From Acytostelium subglobosum LB1 (lineage: Eukaryota; Evosea; Eumycetozoa; Acytosteliales; Acytosteliaceae), in NCBI RefSeq assembly GCF_000787575.1, contig NW_012236531.1, positions 1,511,396 through 1,575,395 of the forward strand: a stretch of 64,000 bases of DNA, written 5' to 3'. Positions within the stretch are counted from its first letter, which is position 1. Each line of letters starts with the position of its first letter. Positions 1 to 12,042 of this stretch are shown in pieces. Made by a program: the position numbers and the translations under genes. The notes under the pieces are model-generated. The model searched no databases. It had not been told where the DNA came from and was given only the letters and a program-made list of their open reading frames with translations.

Positions 1-710
1 CACCACGTATGCGTACCAAGGAGATGCTGGAGGAGCATGCCTCGGCCAACAAGAAGACGCTCGAGACGATCATCGCCGGAGAGGCCATCATGGATGCGCT
101 GTCACTGGCCGAGATTGAGCGCGGCAGAATGGCCGAACACGACGCAGCACTGAGCAAGGACATTGACGTTGGCGAGTTCACGCCCAACATCCTGTTGTTT
201 GGTATGGCCCACAGCGAGTATTTGTGGACCAGGGTGGCCAAGGTGCGCGCCAGTGAGTTGGAGGAGGCGCTGCTCGTCCTCCCCTACTCGACGCTCAAGC
301 CTCTGTTCACATACTTTTGCGAGTGGCTGGATCATGGCAAGAACACCGAGCTGATCAGCAAGTGTCTGTTCTTCCTGGTGCAGACGCATCACAATCAGCT
401 GTCAACTGAGGTGGAGATGGTACCACTGCTGAAGCGATTGAACGATGGCATCAAGGTGCGACTTCAACACTCAAAGGACACAATTGGATTCAATCGTTCG
501 GCCATGTCATATCTGCGCAAGGATATTCAAGCCAATCAATCTTATTCATTCTTTGAAGGTGTTCCAACGTCTTCTTCCTCGACAACTTCTACATCAACGA
601 CCAAGACCAAAGAGAGCAAGATACAATCCGAATCATATCTACTCAACAACAACAACAACAAGTCAAATGGTAACAAGAAGACAAAGAGTAACAAGAGAAC
701 AAGGAAATAA
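1..710 (+). CDS. wdr3: Utp12/WDR3 homologue, C-terminal end (5' partial)
   Basis: The frame is open from the left edge, so the N-terminal WD40 propellers lie outside the window. What is visible is the Utp12/Dip2 C-terminal helical domain: a stretch with AGEAIMDAL, then NILLFGMAHSEYLW, the hallmark SSELEEALLVLP-type motif (here RASELEEALLVLPYS at about residues 80-94 from the first internal Met at base 9), KCLFFLVQTHHNQL, and a conserved IGFN near the end. The last 60 residues are a Ser/Thr/Asn/Lys-rich tail. In yeast and human this protein is part of the UtpB/U3 small-subunit processome in the nucleolus and helps process 18S pre-rRNA. No intron is visible in this part. The family call is firm; the tail is lineage-specific. 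Confidence 0.82.
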   Translation, partial: PRMRTKEMLEEHASANKKTLETIIAGEAIMDALSLAEIERGRMAEHDAALSKDIDVGEFTPNILLFGMAHSEYLWTRVAKVRASELEEALLVLPYSTLKPLFTYFCEWLDHGKNTELISKCLFFLVQTHHNQLSTEVEMVPLLKRLNDGIKVRLQHSKDTIGFNRSAMSYLRKDIQANQSYSFFEGVPTSSSSTTSTSTTKTKESKIQSESYLLNNNNNKSNGNKKTKSNKRTRK

Positions 711-1766
711 ATAAATATAATTATCTCTCAAAATAAGATATTCATTCATTCTTACTTACATTCAACGTTTATTATATTATTGGGCGAATTAATATCTTAT
801 CTTTTTATTTGTATGTTGTTGAAGGTTCTACACAATGATGATTAAAAGATGAAGATGTTTGTGTCTATGTGTACAATACTATTTTGAACTTGAACATTGA
901 TTCAGAATGTTCTGGTTGGTCAATTTAACATTTTATATATTAAATCTATATTATTATAAATCATACATTGAATGAGTGAGTGATATAAACCACTCTTATA
1001 TTACTTCATACTGTTCATTCACTCAAGACCAGACAGGGAATAATCAACTGTATCACACTCATCTACACAAACAAACCAACACAACACGTACTTCACACCA
1101 CCCACACATAATATAAAAGGGGGTTGACAAAGTCAAACTCTCGCAAGTCTTTGAAGACCAACCCCATACACACACATCTCCAGGCCATAACACTGTTGAG
1201 CCTACTTTCATTAAAGACACAAACACATAATTACACACACAGACACAGACACACAACATCCCACGTCGATATATAACTTTATTCAATCATTCATTAAAGA
1301 CACGTGTTGCGGAGGACCTATACAATAAGGAAGGAGCGTACTTTATAACTCAACTTTACATCAAAGCAGCAATAGCAACATCAACATCAACATCAGCAAC
1401 AGCCCTTTGGGAACTCACTCACTCACTCATTCATTCATTCTCACCAAGTCACTCATTCTCTCAACTGCCTACCTTCCTGCCCTACCCTCATTAATTTCGC
1501 CCAATCAACCAATCAATCATTCAGTACACCCATCCATTCATTCATTCATACTATCATTCATTCATACAATCATTCAACTCACTCTCTTTCTCTCCCACTG
1601 ACTTGATGAAGTCATTACTTACTGTGTTCTTGTGTGCCGCAGACCACTTCAAGAGTCATTCTACAGTTGGACCTACTGGTCAAAGGTACAATTAACACTA
1701 AGTTTAGTTAGTTAACTCAAAGATACATTGATATATATATAAGAGAGAGAGATAATAAGAGAGAGA
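711..1766. other. Intergenic region and probable 5' leader of the WRKY gene
   Basis: About 1 kb without a coding frame. It holds an AT-rich 3' flank, a TATA-like TATAAAAGG at about 1113-1121, CA-rich stretches, and TCAC/TCAT repeats (1415-1585) on the sense strand of the downstream gene. It ends in an AGAGAG/GATAATAAGAGAGAG purine tract abutting the ATG. No RNA gene recognised. Confidence 0.5.
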
Positions 1767-4417
1767 ATGGGAGCAGCTCAATCAACAGATGGTACATCGG
1801 CCACTGGTGATACTACAACTCCAAGTCAGCAGCAACAACAACAACAATATTATAGTCAGAGAGGAGGAGGCAACAGACCTGTGGACATATCATTCGTACA
1901 ACATTTATTAGATAGTCGGCCTGATTCAAATTCAAAGAGTAATGATGGTCAAATAGTATTCTATCACAAAGTACATCAGTCAATTGAACAACAACATCAA
2001 CAACATCAACAATTACAACAACAGCAACTTCAACAACTTCATGATCATCAACAACAACTAAATAAGATACAACTACCACAACAATTACAACAACAAATAC
2101 AACAACATGAACCTCATTCACCTACACTATCGCCTGACAAGACGATCTTCCCATCTGCATCATCATCATCATCTTTGATGACATTGACTACGACATCATC
2201 ATCGACCACCAGTAGTTCACAACGAAGTATGCCATCAAGTCCAAACAGACATCACCCCTATAGTCAACAACAACATAGTAATAGTAGCAATAACAAACAC
2301 AATGGCAACGGCAGTGGCAATGGCAATGGCAATGGCAGTGGCAATGGAAAGCATGGCAACAACAAGAAGGCCAATGGCAAGTCAAGCCTCAAATCATCAC
2401 TTCACACCAACTCATTCATTGAGTCATTAAACAGTTCATCATCATCAACATTGGACAATGTCAACGACAACAACAACAATACTAATATTGGAAAAAGAGA
2501 TTACCGAAGGGAGGATCATGAGTTACCGGATTGGTCATCAACATTGGACAAGCTATGGCCAACCGCAGTGTCAACGGTCAGGAGATCACAACAGAAGTCA
2601 TCATCACATGACCTGACGCATCGAACCGAGTCTGATTCACCAATGGACACATTGCTCGATGCAGTGTCCACAACTACGACAACAACATCAACCATTGCAT
2701 CGTCATCATCATCTTCTGGAGCATCATCAAAGAATGGCACAATCATTCCTGGAATGGAGGAATTGGATACAATGCTACTGCCTGCACTCAATGGAGGAGG
2801 AGGAAAGTCCTCAGTGGGCGGCTCACAGTTTGAGAGACTACCGCCATTCTACAGTCACTCCTCCAAGCCAATACCTATACATTCAATCCCTCTGTTGCAT
2901 TCGCCAATGTCTCCTCAATCACCTCCATCAACACTCTTTACAAGTGGCAGTGTATCACCATCAAGATCGTCGGCGTCGTCTTGCTCATCCACTCCGACCT
3001 CGTCATCACCATCACTGCACACACTCAAGGATACACCCCCTTCACTCCCCAGACTGTCCACGTCTTCCTCGGCCAGTGGCGCCACCTCGCCCCACTCCAC
3101 ATCGTCGTTCAAGCCATCAATGCCATCCGTTGGCACGTCCTCTTTGCCATTGTACATAAGACCTAGCACAGGCGTAAAGCCAACCCTGCAAATCCAGACA
3201 CCATCCAAGCCCATTGAGAAGCCCAAAGCCACGACAAGTTCGTCGACCACCTCAAGTCCATCAGTGACTGCGACAGCATCAGCAGCAGCGGCAACTGGAA
3301 GCAGTAGTAGTGGTATTAGTGATGGAGTACATGGAAACAGCAAGAAGTCATCCCAGTATCACTGTACAATCTCATCGGATGGATATCAATGGCGAAAGTA
3401 TGGTCAGAAGAATGTGAAGGGCACGTCATTCCCCAGGAGCTACTACAAGTGTACATATCCTGGATGCAAGGTCAAGAAGCAATTGGAGAAGCGAGCTGAT
3501 AGTGACGAGTTCCACATCCAATACAAAGGAGAGCACACTCATGGCTCACCTCTTACCACAAGAGTCAATGTCAACGATCAGGACTCATTCAAGAACTCTG
3601 TCATATCTGAAGGTGTTGTCGTATGTATTCATTCTCACCCATTGTTTTCCTCAATCGTCAGCTTGTTACTAATCAGATGGCCAACAAACCTTAGCGAGAT
3701 GATGACATGGACAGGGAGATGACGGACGAAGAAGAAGACAATGAACAATCCAAACAAACCAAACCTGTCTCAATCAAACAGACATCAACATCGACAACCT
3801 CGACGACAACGACAAAGACCACTACTAGTACGACATCAACTTCTTCATCTACCAATGATATAATCATCAAGCAGGAAGTACAGCCACATTCAAAGGGCAC
3901 AGACAACACGACTGTACAGAACAACAACAATAGCAACAACAGCAATCAATCACAACAACAAACAATGCACCCATCACCTTCGACAAAATCACATCCGAAG
4001 CTGGTCATCGAGACATCATCGTTGGTCGACTATATGGACGACGGATTCACCTGGAGGAAGTACGGCCAGAAGGCAGTCAAGGGCAGTCCTTTCCCCAAGA
4101 GCTATTTCAAATGTTCCGAACGAGGCTGCAATGTCAAGCGACAAGTGGTGCAGCAAGGCGACACTAAGTTTATCAACACCTACAGCGGGCGACATACACA
4201 TGATCCCCCTCCTCCTGCTCCCATCAAGGGTGAGGGCGAGCACAAGAAGCGCAGGAGAAAGGAGAAGGTAGACCTTCCTGTCGAGCATGTCCAGGACCAA
4301 GATAAGCCAATGATCGAGAGTACATGCGATGCCTATCCCAATGATCATGGCGATGCTTCTCCAGAGGTAATTGATGATAACCAAGCTTGTCACATCGATA
4401 ATGACAACAGCCAATAA
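1767..4417 (+). CDS. wrky1: WRKY transcription factor with two WRKY domains
   Basis: Two exons, 1767-3620 and 3695-4417; the 74-bp GTATGT...TTAG intron restores phase 0 and gives 858 residues. The first WRKY domain (about residues 530-595) reads SDGYQWRKYGQKNVKG and has a C-x4-C...H-x-H zinc site (CTYPGC...HTH). The second, encoded by exon 2, reads MDDGFTWRKYGQKAVKG with CSERGC...HTH. Both keep the WRKYGQK heptad that contacts the W-box (TTGAC core) in plants. The N-terminal 500 residues are low-complexity: poly-Q, GNGNGSGNG repeats, and Ser/Thr runs. A short basic KKRRRKEK stretch after domain 2 is a likely nuclear signal. The starting ATG directly follows a purine-rich leader. Two-domain WRKY proteins are known in D. 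discoideum and Giardia, so the symbol is by analogy. The AATAAA at 4413-4418 overlaps the stop codon. Confidence 0.9.
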
Positions 4418-4484
4418 AGTCTAGCTCTTTATTTACATCATTCGTGGTCGGATAAAGTGAAGTGGCGTTCGTGCGTGCGATCGA

Positions 4485-7400
4485 TCACTTGTTTGGAGCC
4501 TGACCATGTGAGCCATGATACAGGATCATGCGATGGAGGAAGGTGTCCGAGTCAAAGTCTGGCTGTGACCAGAGCTGTGTGAGATTGATCTCAACCTTGT
4601 TTGTACCGGGAATGACCTTGGATGCCTCCAAAACCTTCTTGTGATTGCGCAATTGGCTCAATATCTCCTCGTCGCCAGGCTCAGTCTTCCAGCGCATCAA
4701 CAATATCTCTGCTGTGTTGATTGCTTTGATGGCCTTGGCTGGCTCGCCTCCATTAATGTATATGTTGGCCAGCTTGGCACACTCGCGAGCCAACTCTGTC
4801 GAGTGTGAATGTCCCAGTCTGACATATATGTTGTTGACTGACTTCTCAGCATACTTGACCGCCTCTTTGTAGTTGTCCTCGGTGATATAGAAACGCGCCA
4901 GAGTGTCGTAGATCTCGCCTATCTTCTTACTGTTCTCCATGTAGATATTCTTTCGAATTTCCAGTGCGCGTAACAACAAGTCCTCAACCTCTTTGTTGGA
5001 CTGTCCGCTGTTGAGTATCCTTGCGGCATTGTTGAACATTGTGATCGACATTAGAGAGGTTGATGTGAGGAAAAAGAGATCATCTGGCTCCAATTCAAAG
5101 CCACATTTGTTGCAAGTGAATGTTCTGCCATCGTACACCTCGTATGTAACATCCTCCTCATCGTCATCATCATCAGGCTGCTTTGTCATGTTAACTGTCT
5201 CCAACAATACACCTGGACAGTTTGTACCCATAACTGGACACTTTAGTGGATTGGGTCCAGATTTCCTAAAGGTGATTGAATCATCGATTGATTGATGGTG
5301 AGTAAGGATGATGTTGTGACTAGGGAGTAAAGAAGGCACATACTCATTGCACGCTTTACATCTACATGTGAAGTAGTATTCATCCCTGAGGGACTCCAGT
5401 CGATGCTGGAGGTCCAAATGGAATGAGTGAGGTCCATAGCACAAAGTAACTTCCTCTTTCTTCTCAATATCCTTAAGTGACCTGAGTTCAAGCATGAGAA
5501 AATAGTAGTTGGTTAGGATAAGTGCCAACAACATCCACTCTTCACTCAACTAATGACTTACTTAATGTATAATGATGTTCCATTGTATTGCAACAGAGTG
5601 TTGTTGTCACATGAATGATTGAGTAAACTGGCCATTGGGAAGATGGCATATGCTATCTTGACTGGGATGAAGCGTTGAAGTCCATGCTGGCAGATGTCAT
5701 CCTGTGCAACGTACACGGGAATGGAGAAGATGTATGTCGATAGTTGGCAAAGATGATGTACGAGCGTGGCCATGCTGATATCGTCCTTGATTACACCCAG
5801 ACTCTTGTGATGCACTTGTAGGAATCGCTCCAGAATGAATGCTTCAAAGATGATGCTGGCCAGCTTGCTGTTGGGATGATGTGTGTAGTGTGGATTGAAA
5901 GAGTAGATCAGGTTGTATGTTGGATGGTAGATGTTGGACTTGTACAGTAGTGGCTCGCCGTCCTGTGACTCGGACTCTTCGATGTGTATGTTGTCCAGCA
6001 ACTCGCTATTCAGATCGGCTGCCGATGGTGGACTGAGCTGCTTGGCCGCCTTGGATGTCTTTGATTGTTGAGGGAACTTGAAGCCATCGTGTGTTGGTAT
6101 GTAATGGAGGTCTGGCTTCTCGAATCTTGCTTGTTCCTTGGCCTTCTTTGCAAGGATGCGAATGACTATCAGACTCTCCGATGGACACAGCAACAAGAAT
6201 CCACGACAACATTCTCTCTCGTGGAAGTTGTCAAAGTCATCCTTCAGACATGTATCGCTGCAGTACTGAGTATGATTACATTTCTTACAACTGATTGAAT
6301 GAATGAATGAGTATTAGTCGTTCAGGTTGGACATGCTAGATCATCATGTAACTTACTAGATTGGCGCGAATATCTCTTTGAAACAGTTGTGGCAATGTGA
6401 TGAATGTGATGATCGCTCGAGACATGATACATAGGCCTTCTCTTGGAATAGGACGGTGTTGGCGGCAATGTTCTCGGATGCCTCAGCCATTCGACCAACA
6501 TTGTCCGAACTGTATTTGAAGGTGATACGCTGGTCCACTTCAGAAGGGAATGCGCTTTGGTTGTCGGCTGTGTCAGAGTCGCCAGAGTCCAGTGTCTTCA
6601 TCTTGTTGATCTTCTCGAGGTAGCCCTCGATCGATTGGATGTCCGAGGGATCAGACATCATCGATACGAGGCGGTGCGCCTCTTGGAAGTCCTTCTTGGC
6701 GCGAGCGTGCTTCTTGAGACTGAAGTAACAGATACCACGTCGATACAGTAGTTTGTGGGTGAGGTACTCGGCAGAGCGACATTCAAGGCCGCGCGTAGCC
6801 TCGCTGGCGCCCTCCTCAAACTTCTCCAGATGCACTAGACACAGACATCGGTTGGAGTATATGGTGCTGAGTATCTGCTGATCCTTGGACGTCTCTGAGT
6901 TGTACAGTCGCAGTGCCTCGTTGTACAATAGCAGTGCGTCCAAGTACTGCTTCTTCTGAAACAGCTCGTTGCCCTTGTTCTTGAACGCTTTGGATGTGGG
7001 CTCGATCGGTGGTATCTGAGCTGCATCGGCAAGGTTCTGAAGTATGGTCGCCTGCAAGATGGTGCTGGTGGTCGATTGAATGTACGTGTCGATGTTGGAC
7101 TGTTTCGAATCGATTATCGTCTGCCACATGGGCATGCTCGCCTCAATCTTCTCATTGATCGTCGACAGCTTGTCAAAGCTCGATGCCAACAACTTGCGCT
7201 GTGAGTCGCGCAAGATGACAAATGGCGGGATCGTTCGCGATAGGCTCTGTGCCAGCTTGCTGCGATGTCTATTCAGATCTACACTCTTGAGTGATGTTGT
7301 CGTTGTTGCAGTGGCATTAGGTGATAATGATGATGATAGGGATGATGAGGTAGGTAACATGTGAGTATGGTTGTGTCTATGTTGTTGTTGATGCTGTAGA

Positions 7401-7621
7401 TGATGTTGTTGATGTAGTTGTTGATGCTGATGTTGATGTGTGTGAGTATGTTGATGATGATGATGGTGTAGGTGATCGGGTGGTGGCATTGGCATTTGCA
7501 TTTGCATTGGTATCGCGCCAGGCATCGTGTTGCCATTGCCATTGCCATTGCCATTATGTCCATTAGATACATTTGACGTATGTTGTGCCGTAGATGATGT
7601 CTTTCTCTTTGGCTTCGTCAT
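4485..7621 (-). CDS. SMYD4-like TPR, MYND and SET domain protein
   Basis: Three exons on the minus strand: 7621-6357, 6290-5562 and 5481-4485, giving 996 residues, with introns in matching phases. Order of parts: a His/Gln-rich N-terminus (residues 1-110), TPR repeats (about 200-310, AFKNKGNELFQKKQYLDALL), the N-terminal SET segment, a MYND zinc finger split by intron 1 (CHNCFKEI, then CKKCNHTQYCSDTC...HEREC), the SET core with ASLLNHSCDNNT (the NHS motif that binds S-adenosylmethionine), the catalytic-side LCYGPH, post-SET cysteines (CRCKAC), and C-terminal TPR-like helices. SMYD proteins are lysine methyltransferases; the TPR-SET-MYND order best fits SMYD4. I take the ATG at 7621; the frame upstream has no other ATG. 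The stop faces the WRKY gene's stop 67 bp away. Confidence 0.85.
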
Positions 7622-7800
7622 TCTCTCTGTCAAATATATATGTATATGTATATGTATATATATAAGTATGTAACACTTTGAATGAATGAACTTGCGAGAG
7701 ATTGAGATGGAGTCATGTGAGTGTGAGTGTGGGTTGCGAAGATGAGTTAATTTATGGAACCAAATTCAAACTTGTGTGTCTTTGGAATTGTCTTGTCCTG

Positions 7801-7826
7801 TCTATCTATCTATCTATCTATCTATC
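7801..7826. repeat. (TATC)n / (GATA)n microsatellite
   Basis: About 6.5 perfect TCTA/GATA units. The TAG stop codon of the minus-strand RasGAP-VPS9 gene (7824-7822) is the first GATA unit, so the 3'UTR begins as a microsatellite. Confidence 0.9.
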
Positions 7827-10800
7827 GTGTGGGCTTGATCACACCTTCTACCCAGCCAGGATCATCGCCTCCAACTCCATCCAGTACACTTCGTACCATT
7901 TCCACAGAGGTCTTGAAGTAGGTGAACCACTTCTCAATCGAAGGATCCAGTTGAGTGATATAGAGTGAGATGTACTGGACGTTGGACAGTATATGGTCTG
8001 GCTTTGCCTTTAAAATTACATAGCCCATGATAGTCAGATAGTCATCTGCTCCACAGTCTCCCAATGGTTTGGTATAGTCTAATAAGTATTGAATGAGTTA
8101 GTGAGTAAGATTGATTGAGTGAGTAATAGTGAGTTTGATTGCTTGATCGATCGACACATACTTAGAATAATGTTCCAAGTGTCTATTACACACTTGAGCT
8201 TGTCGTGAGGTGTTTTGTACAGGTTAAGCTTGGTAAGTTCTGGAATTGGAATTGGATGGAACATAATGTTAGTCGCGTGACCTAGCCTGGCGTGACCTAG
8301 CCTGGCCTTGGCCTGGTCTTGACATTCAAACATACCTTGTTGTGCCAGCTTCCATGGTGCCTGATTGGCATACTTGGCCGGAATCTCCAATGTTTGCAAA
8401 TCAATCATAGACGATCTGGATCGCAACAGATCAGTGAGTTGGACATCATCTGTTGAGACATGGAATGAGCTGAGGGTGGTAAGGGTAGGGGAGTGAGTGA
8501 AGTGTTGGTGGAGACCATGATTGATTGATTGAAGGGGATGTACATACTAGTTGTATATCTGTGTCATCAGGTTCCTCTCGAGTGTGCACAAGGCAATGTC
8601 CAACTCTTCTTGAGGTGCATCCTTCCAGAGATCATGCTTCTCGATGGCGTCGATGGTACGTTTGAAGAATGTGGCCACCATTGTGGACTTGGTACAACAG
8701 GTCTCGCAGATGCGTGCCTGATCCTCATTGATGTTGGGACAACAGGAGCAGTATCCAGTGTCGATTGAGAACCTAGACATAAACTCGCTGACAAACTCTG
8801 TTTGCAATCTCGTGTATACATCGCGGAACATCCTAAACTTTTGATTGTTGATGTACTCTATGCAGGCACTCTTCTGTGAGATCACTTGCGAGGTTATGCG
8901 TTGCAGCTGATCGAGATAGACCAGTCTTATCTTGCGGTCAATCTCATTGCGCTCCTGTCTGGCGCGGTAGTCCTCGAACAGCAATTCAATCAACATCTCA
9001 TAATCATTCTCCTTGTAACTCTCTGGCAATGCCCAAAGACTACGTATCGTCTCCTCAATCTGTGCGTCCAATATATTAACATCCATACTCCTGTTTCTCT
9101 GTTTTGATTGATTGATTGATTGATTGAGTGTGTAAGTGAGTGTTGGAATCATTCCAGTTTGAGTTTGAGTTTGAGTTTGAGTTTGAGTTTGATTTTGATT
9201 GATAATGGAAGTTTGGTGAGTGATTGAGTGCGTAGATAGTGATCGAGTGAATGATTGAATGAGGCTGGAATAGTTCCAGGCACAGGGGAGGGGGGGCAAA
9301 CTTACACCTGATTGGAGAAGAAGTAACTCGCAAGTGTTGGTCGAGAACATGTAGCCACAGAGTGAGTTGAGTACGACAAGGACAAGGGTCAGGTTTTCTT
9401 TGGCCAGGAGTACCTCTTGGGCAATCTTGGGCTTCTGGCCTTGACCTCCCTGCGTCTTGTTGCGTGCCTGCACGTTTAGAACAAGGAATCGCATGCCATC
9501 CTGTAGGTTGGCAGCACCCTGTACCTCTTTGATCTTGGCCACAGCCTCCACTGCCGCAGCAGACATGTTGTCTCCAGTGTTCTGATATATCAACTCCATC
9601 ACAATGAACAGGTCCGTGGAGGACACCAGCAGTTGCTGGCCCATCTCCGCCTCGTATACCGGGCGGTTGAAGTAGGTCTCTGGCTCCTCGACAAGGGGTA
9701 TCTCGGCAAAGTACTCACTCAGACGTTGCTCCAGGCTCATGGACTCGTTGAGCCATGCGGGGATCTCGTGTGGGCTGCTGAGGAACTGGCGAGCGGTACG
9801 CGCAATCTTGTTGAGATTGTGACGCATCTTTTGGCTGATGCCCAGGCCCGTGAGCAGGCCATTGCGATCGGGGTTGATCAGTGCCGGGATGAAGAAGTTG
9901 TCGTACACCAGCCTGATGATCAGCTCGCGTTCCTCGCCAGCCACGACGCGCGGGTCGGCCTCGGGGCGTGTCTCCTTGATATGTTGGCGATAGAGCTGCA
10001 GCAACAGCTTACATGTCCAGCGCATGCCGAATGGAAGGCCGGCCGACATGGCCATCGTGCGATGCAGGAACTCGCCACTGAAGCGCTGCAGCTGCGCCAG
10101 CTCGTCAATGTCGGGCGCTACTTCGAAGCCAATGACTGCGAGCATGGGCTTCTTCTGTGGGTCGCTCTCCAAGTTCATGTTGTGATCCTGGATGATGGAC
10201 ACTACCAACTCCTTGAGCACGGCACTGATGTAAGGTTGCCCAAATGTGTGGCGCAGGTATGTTGACAGCAATGTGAGCGAGAAGTGTTCTTGAAGACCAA
10301 AGGATTGCTTGTCCTGTGTGGTTCGTTCGCCCTCCACCGAAGCAGTATCCACATTCGTGTCGCGCTTGGCAGCATCAAAGTGTGCAAACTCGAGTTCGAC
10401 AACACGCTTGATGAGTGCGAGGAGCAATCGCTCGTCAGTGGCCGTGCAACAGTTGCCAAACATTGAGAAGACGATGGCCTGTGACAGATCGCAGAAAGAA
10501 GTCTTGATGTTGCGGTCGCAGTTACCGTCGAGGTAGCCGGCGCGGAATAGTGTGTCGGCCAGGATCGATGGTTCGCTGCGGATGAGCGTGACGAGTCGCT
10601 CGAGTATGTTGCGGTGTGCGATGGGCACCTCGCAGCGAGCAGACTCAGACGATCCTAGACTGGCCTGCAGCACATGGTCCACGTCGGTGATGCTGATGCG
10701 CAGGTTGTCCAGGTCGGTGATCACGCGGTTAAGACTACGCAGGTCGTAGACCAGCTTGTACAGCTCCTCGGTCTTGCCACGTGTCAGTATGCCCACGTCA

Positions 10801-11678
10801 TCCATCACCTTGTTGTCAACTGAGTTGGTCAGTATCTCAGCCTTGAGCAGAGATTGTAGTGTGGCCAGGCGTTCGCCATGGCCTCGTGAGGCGGGCAGCG
10901 AGGGTGCTGGTGCTTGTATCGAAGACATTGAGTTTGACCGATAGTGTCCAATCCTTGTGCCCGACACCTTGATAGGCGGGAGCTTGGACATCCTTCGCAG
11001 GATGATCTTATCATTTATGCTGCTTGATGTGTTGCTGGTGCACACTCCCAATGTTGTTGTACGACCTGGTGCTGAGCTGGCTAAAGATGATGATGATGGT
11101 GGGACCATGAGTGTATGTGTACATGTGTTGTTTCCATGGTTGTTGCCATTGATGCCATTGTTGTTGTTGTTGCCGTCATGGTGTGCGACCAATGATGATA
11201 GGTTGGGCTGGGACTGCGAGAGGTCCGAGGCCAGCTTGCGCTCAATCTCACGTGAGACAAGCGATAGGGGTGATAGTGGTCGCTCCTCCTCGCTGGACAC
11301 GGTGAGACCCAAGCCGTGGCCATGACCTGAATCAATCTGATAGTCACCATCAGCCAGTCGTTTGACCAACACTTCGATCTCGGTTGTGGTCGTGCTCAGT
11401 CTGATCTCGACCTGCTGACTGATATGTCGGACATCGTCATCCTGCGTCTGCTCCTTGAGCAACAGACGTGCATTACTTAGTATTGACTTGATCTTCTCGT
11501 AGCTTGTGATGTTACTCTGTATCTGTGATTGGGTGCATGCGCTGGCGTCCAGTGTGTAACCCTTTAGTCTATTCAATCGCTGATCAATCAGTGTTAGGCC
11601 ATTGAGTATAGTGTCGGCCACGTCTCTGTCACTTCCCGCTGTCGCCGATGTCGAGGGTGGCGACGAAGAAGAAGACAT
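7822..11678 (-). CDS. RasGAP-VPS9 protein, GAPVD1/GAPex-5 architecture
   Basis: Five exons on the minus strand: 11678-9306, 9098-8548, 8469-8336, 8239-8162 and 8078-7822, giving 1130 residues with all junctions in phase. The first 300 residues are Ser/Asn-rich with helical stretches. A RasGAP domain follows (about 360-690: LFRAGYLDGNCDRNIKTSF, FGQPYISAVLKELV, and FFIPALINPDRNGLL equivalent to the family's FxxPAxxxP signature). Then comes a helical region with a CxxC-type cluster (CSCCPN...CETCC) at about 920-945. A C-terminal VPS9 domain carries the signature GADDYLTIMGYVILKAKPDHILSNVQYI. In animals GAPVD1 acts on early endosomes, combining Ras-family GAP activity with Rab5 exchange. I infer the same dual role. 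In the long intron 1 I chose the GTAAGT donor at 9305 because it alone gives continuous phase. Confidence 0.85.
8275..8304. repeat. 15-bp tandem duplication in an intron
   Basis: Two adjacent perfect copies of GCGTGACCTAGCCTG within intron 3 of the RasGAP-VPS9 gene. This intron is unusually GC-rich for the window. Confidence 0.85.
9157..9192. repeat. (GTTTGA)6 hexanucleotide repeat in an intron
   Basis: Six perfect GTTTGA units in the first intron of the RasGAP-VPS9 gene (TCAAAC on the sense strand). The repeat follows directly after the near-palindrome at 9144-9156. Confidence 0.9.
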
Positions 11679-12042
11679 TATATGTTTGTAAGTTTGGTGT
11701 GATTGATCGATGTGATTGATTGATGATTGATTGATTGATGTGATTGATTGATTGATGTCTTTGATGTTATGATTGGTGGTGTAATAGTAGTTTGGAAGAC
11801 ACCTTGAAGAAGCAAGACTGACTCGTATCCGTAAGTTGAGGTCACACTATCAAACTTCTCATCAGAAGTTTCTCAATTTTGATCATTGATTGGTTGTAGT
11901 GCACTGTTTTTGATCAAGCAAACCCACACACGACAAAAAGGGTTGTAAACAATAATGTTTCAATAATAAACATAAGGTTGGGTCTGGATCGGCTTTATTA
12001 TTCATCGAGTCATAACAAATAATGAATGAATGAATGAGGGAT
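11679..12042. other. Intergenic region between two minus-strand genes
   Basis: 364 bp with ATTGATTG runs just upstream of the RasGAP-VPS9 gene and AT-rich 3' flank of the secreted-protein gene. No coding frame or RNA gene recognised. Confidence 0.5.

Noticed and set aside
2516-3343. Long minus-strand frames opposite the WRKY gene
   Set aside because: Shadows of the Ser/Gln/Asn repeats on the coding strand; the acidic and Val-rich translations are complement artefacts.
9633-10265. 210-codon plus-strand frame inside the RasGAP-VPS9 gene
   Set aside because: Lies fully antisense to the conserved RasGAP domain and shows no family of its own; a codon-bias shadow.
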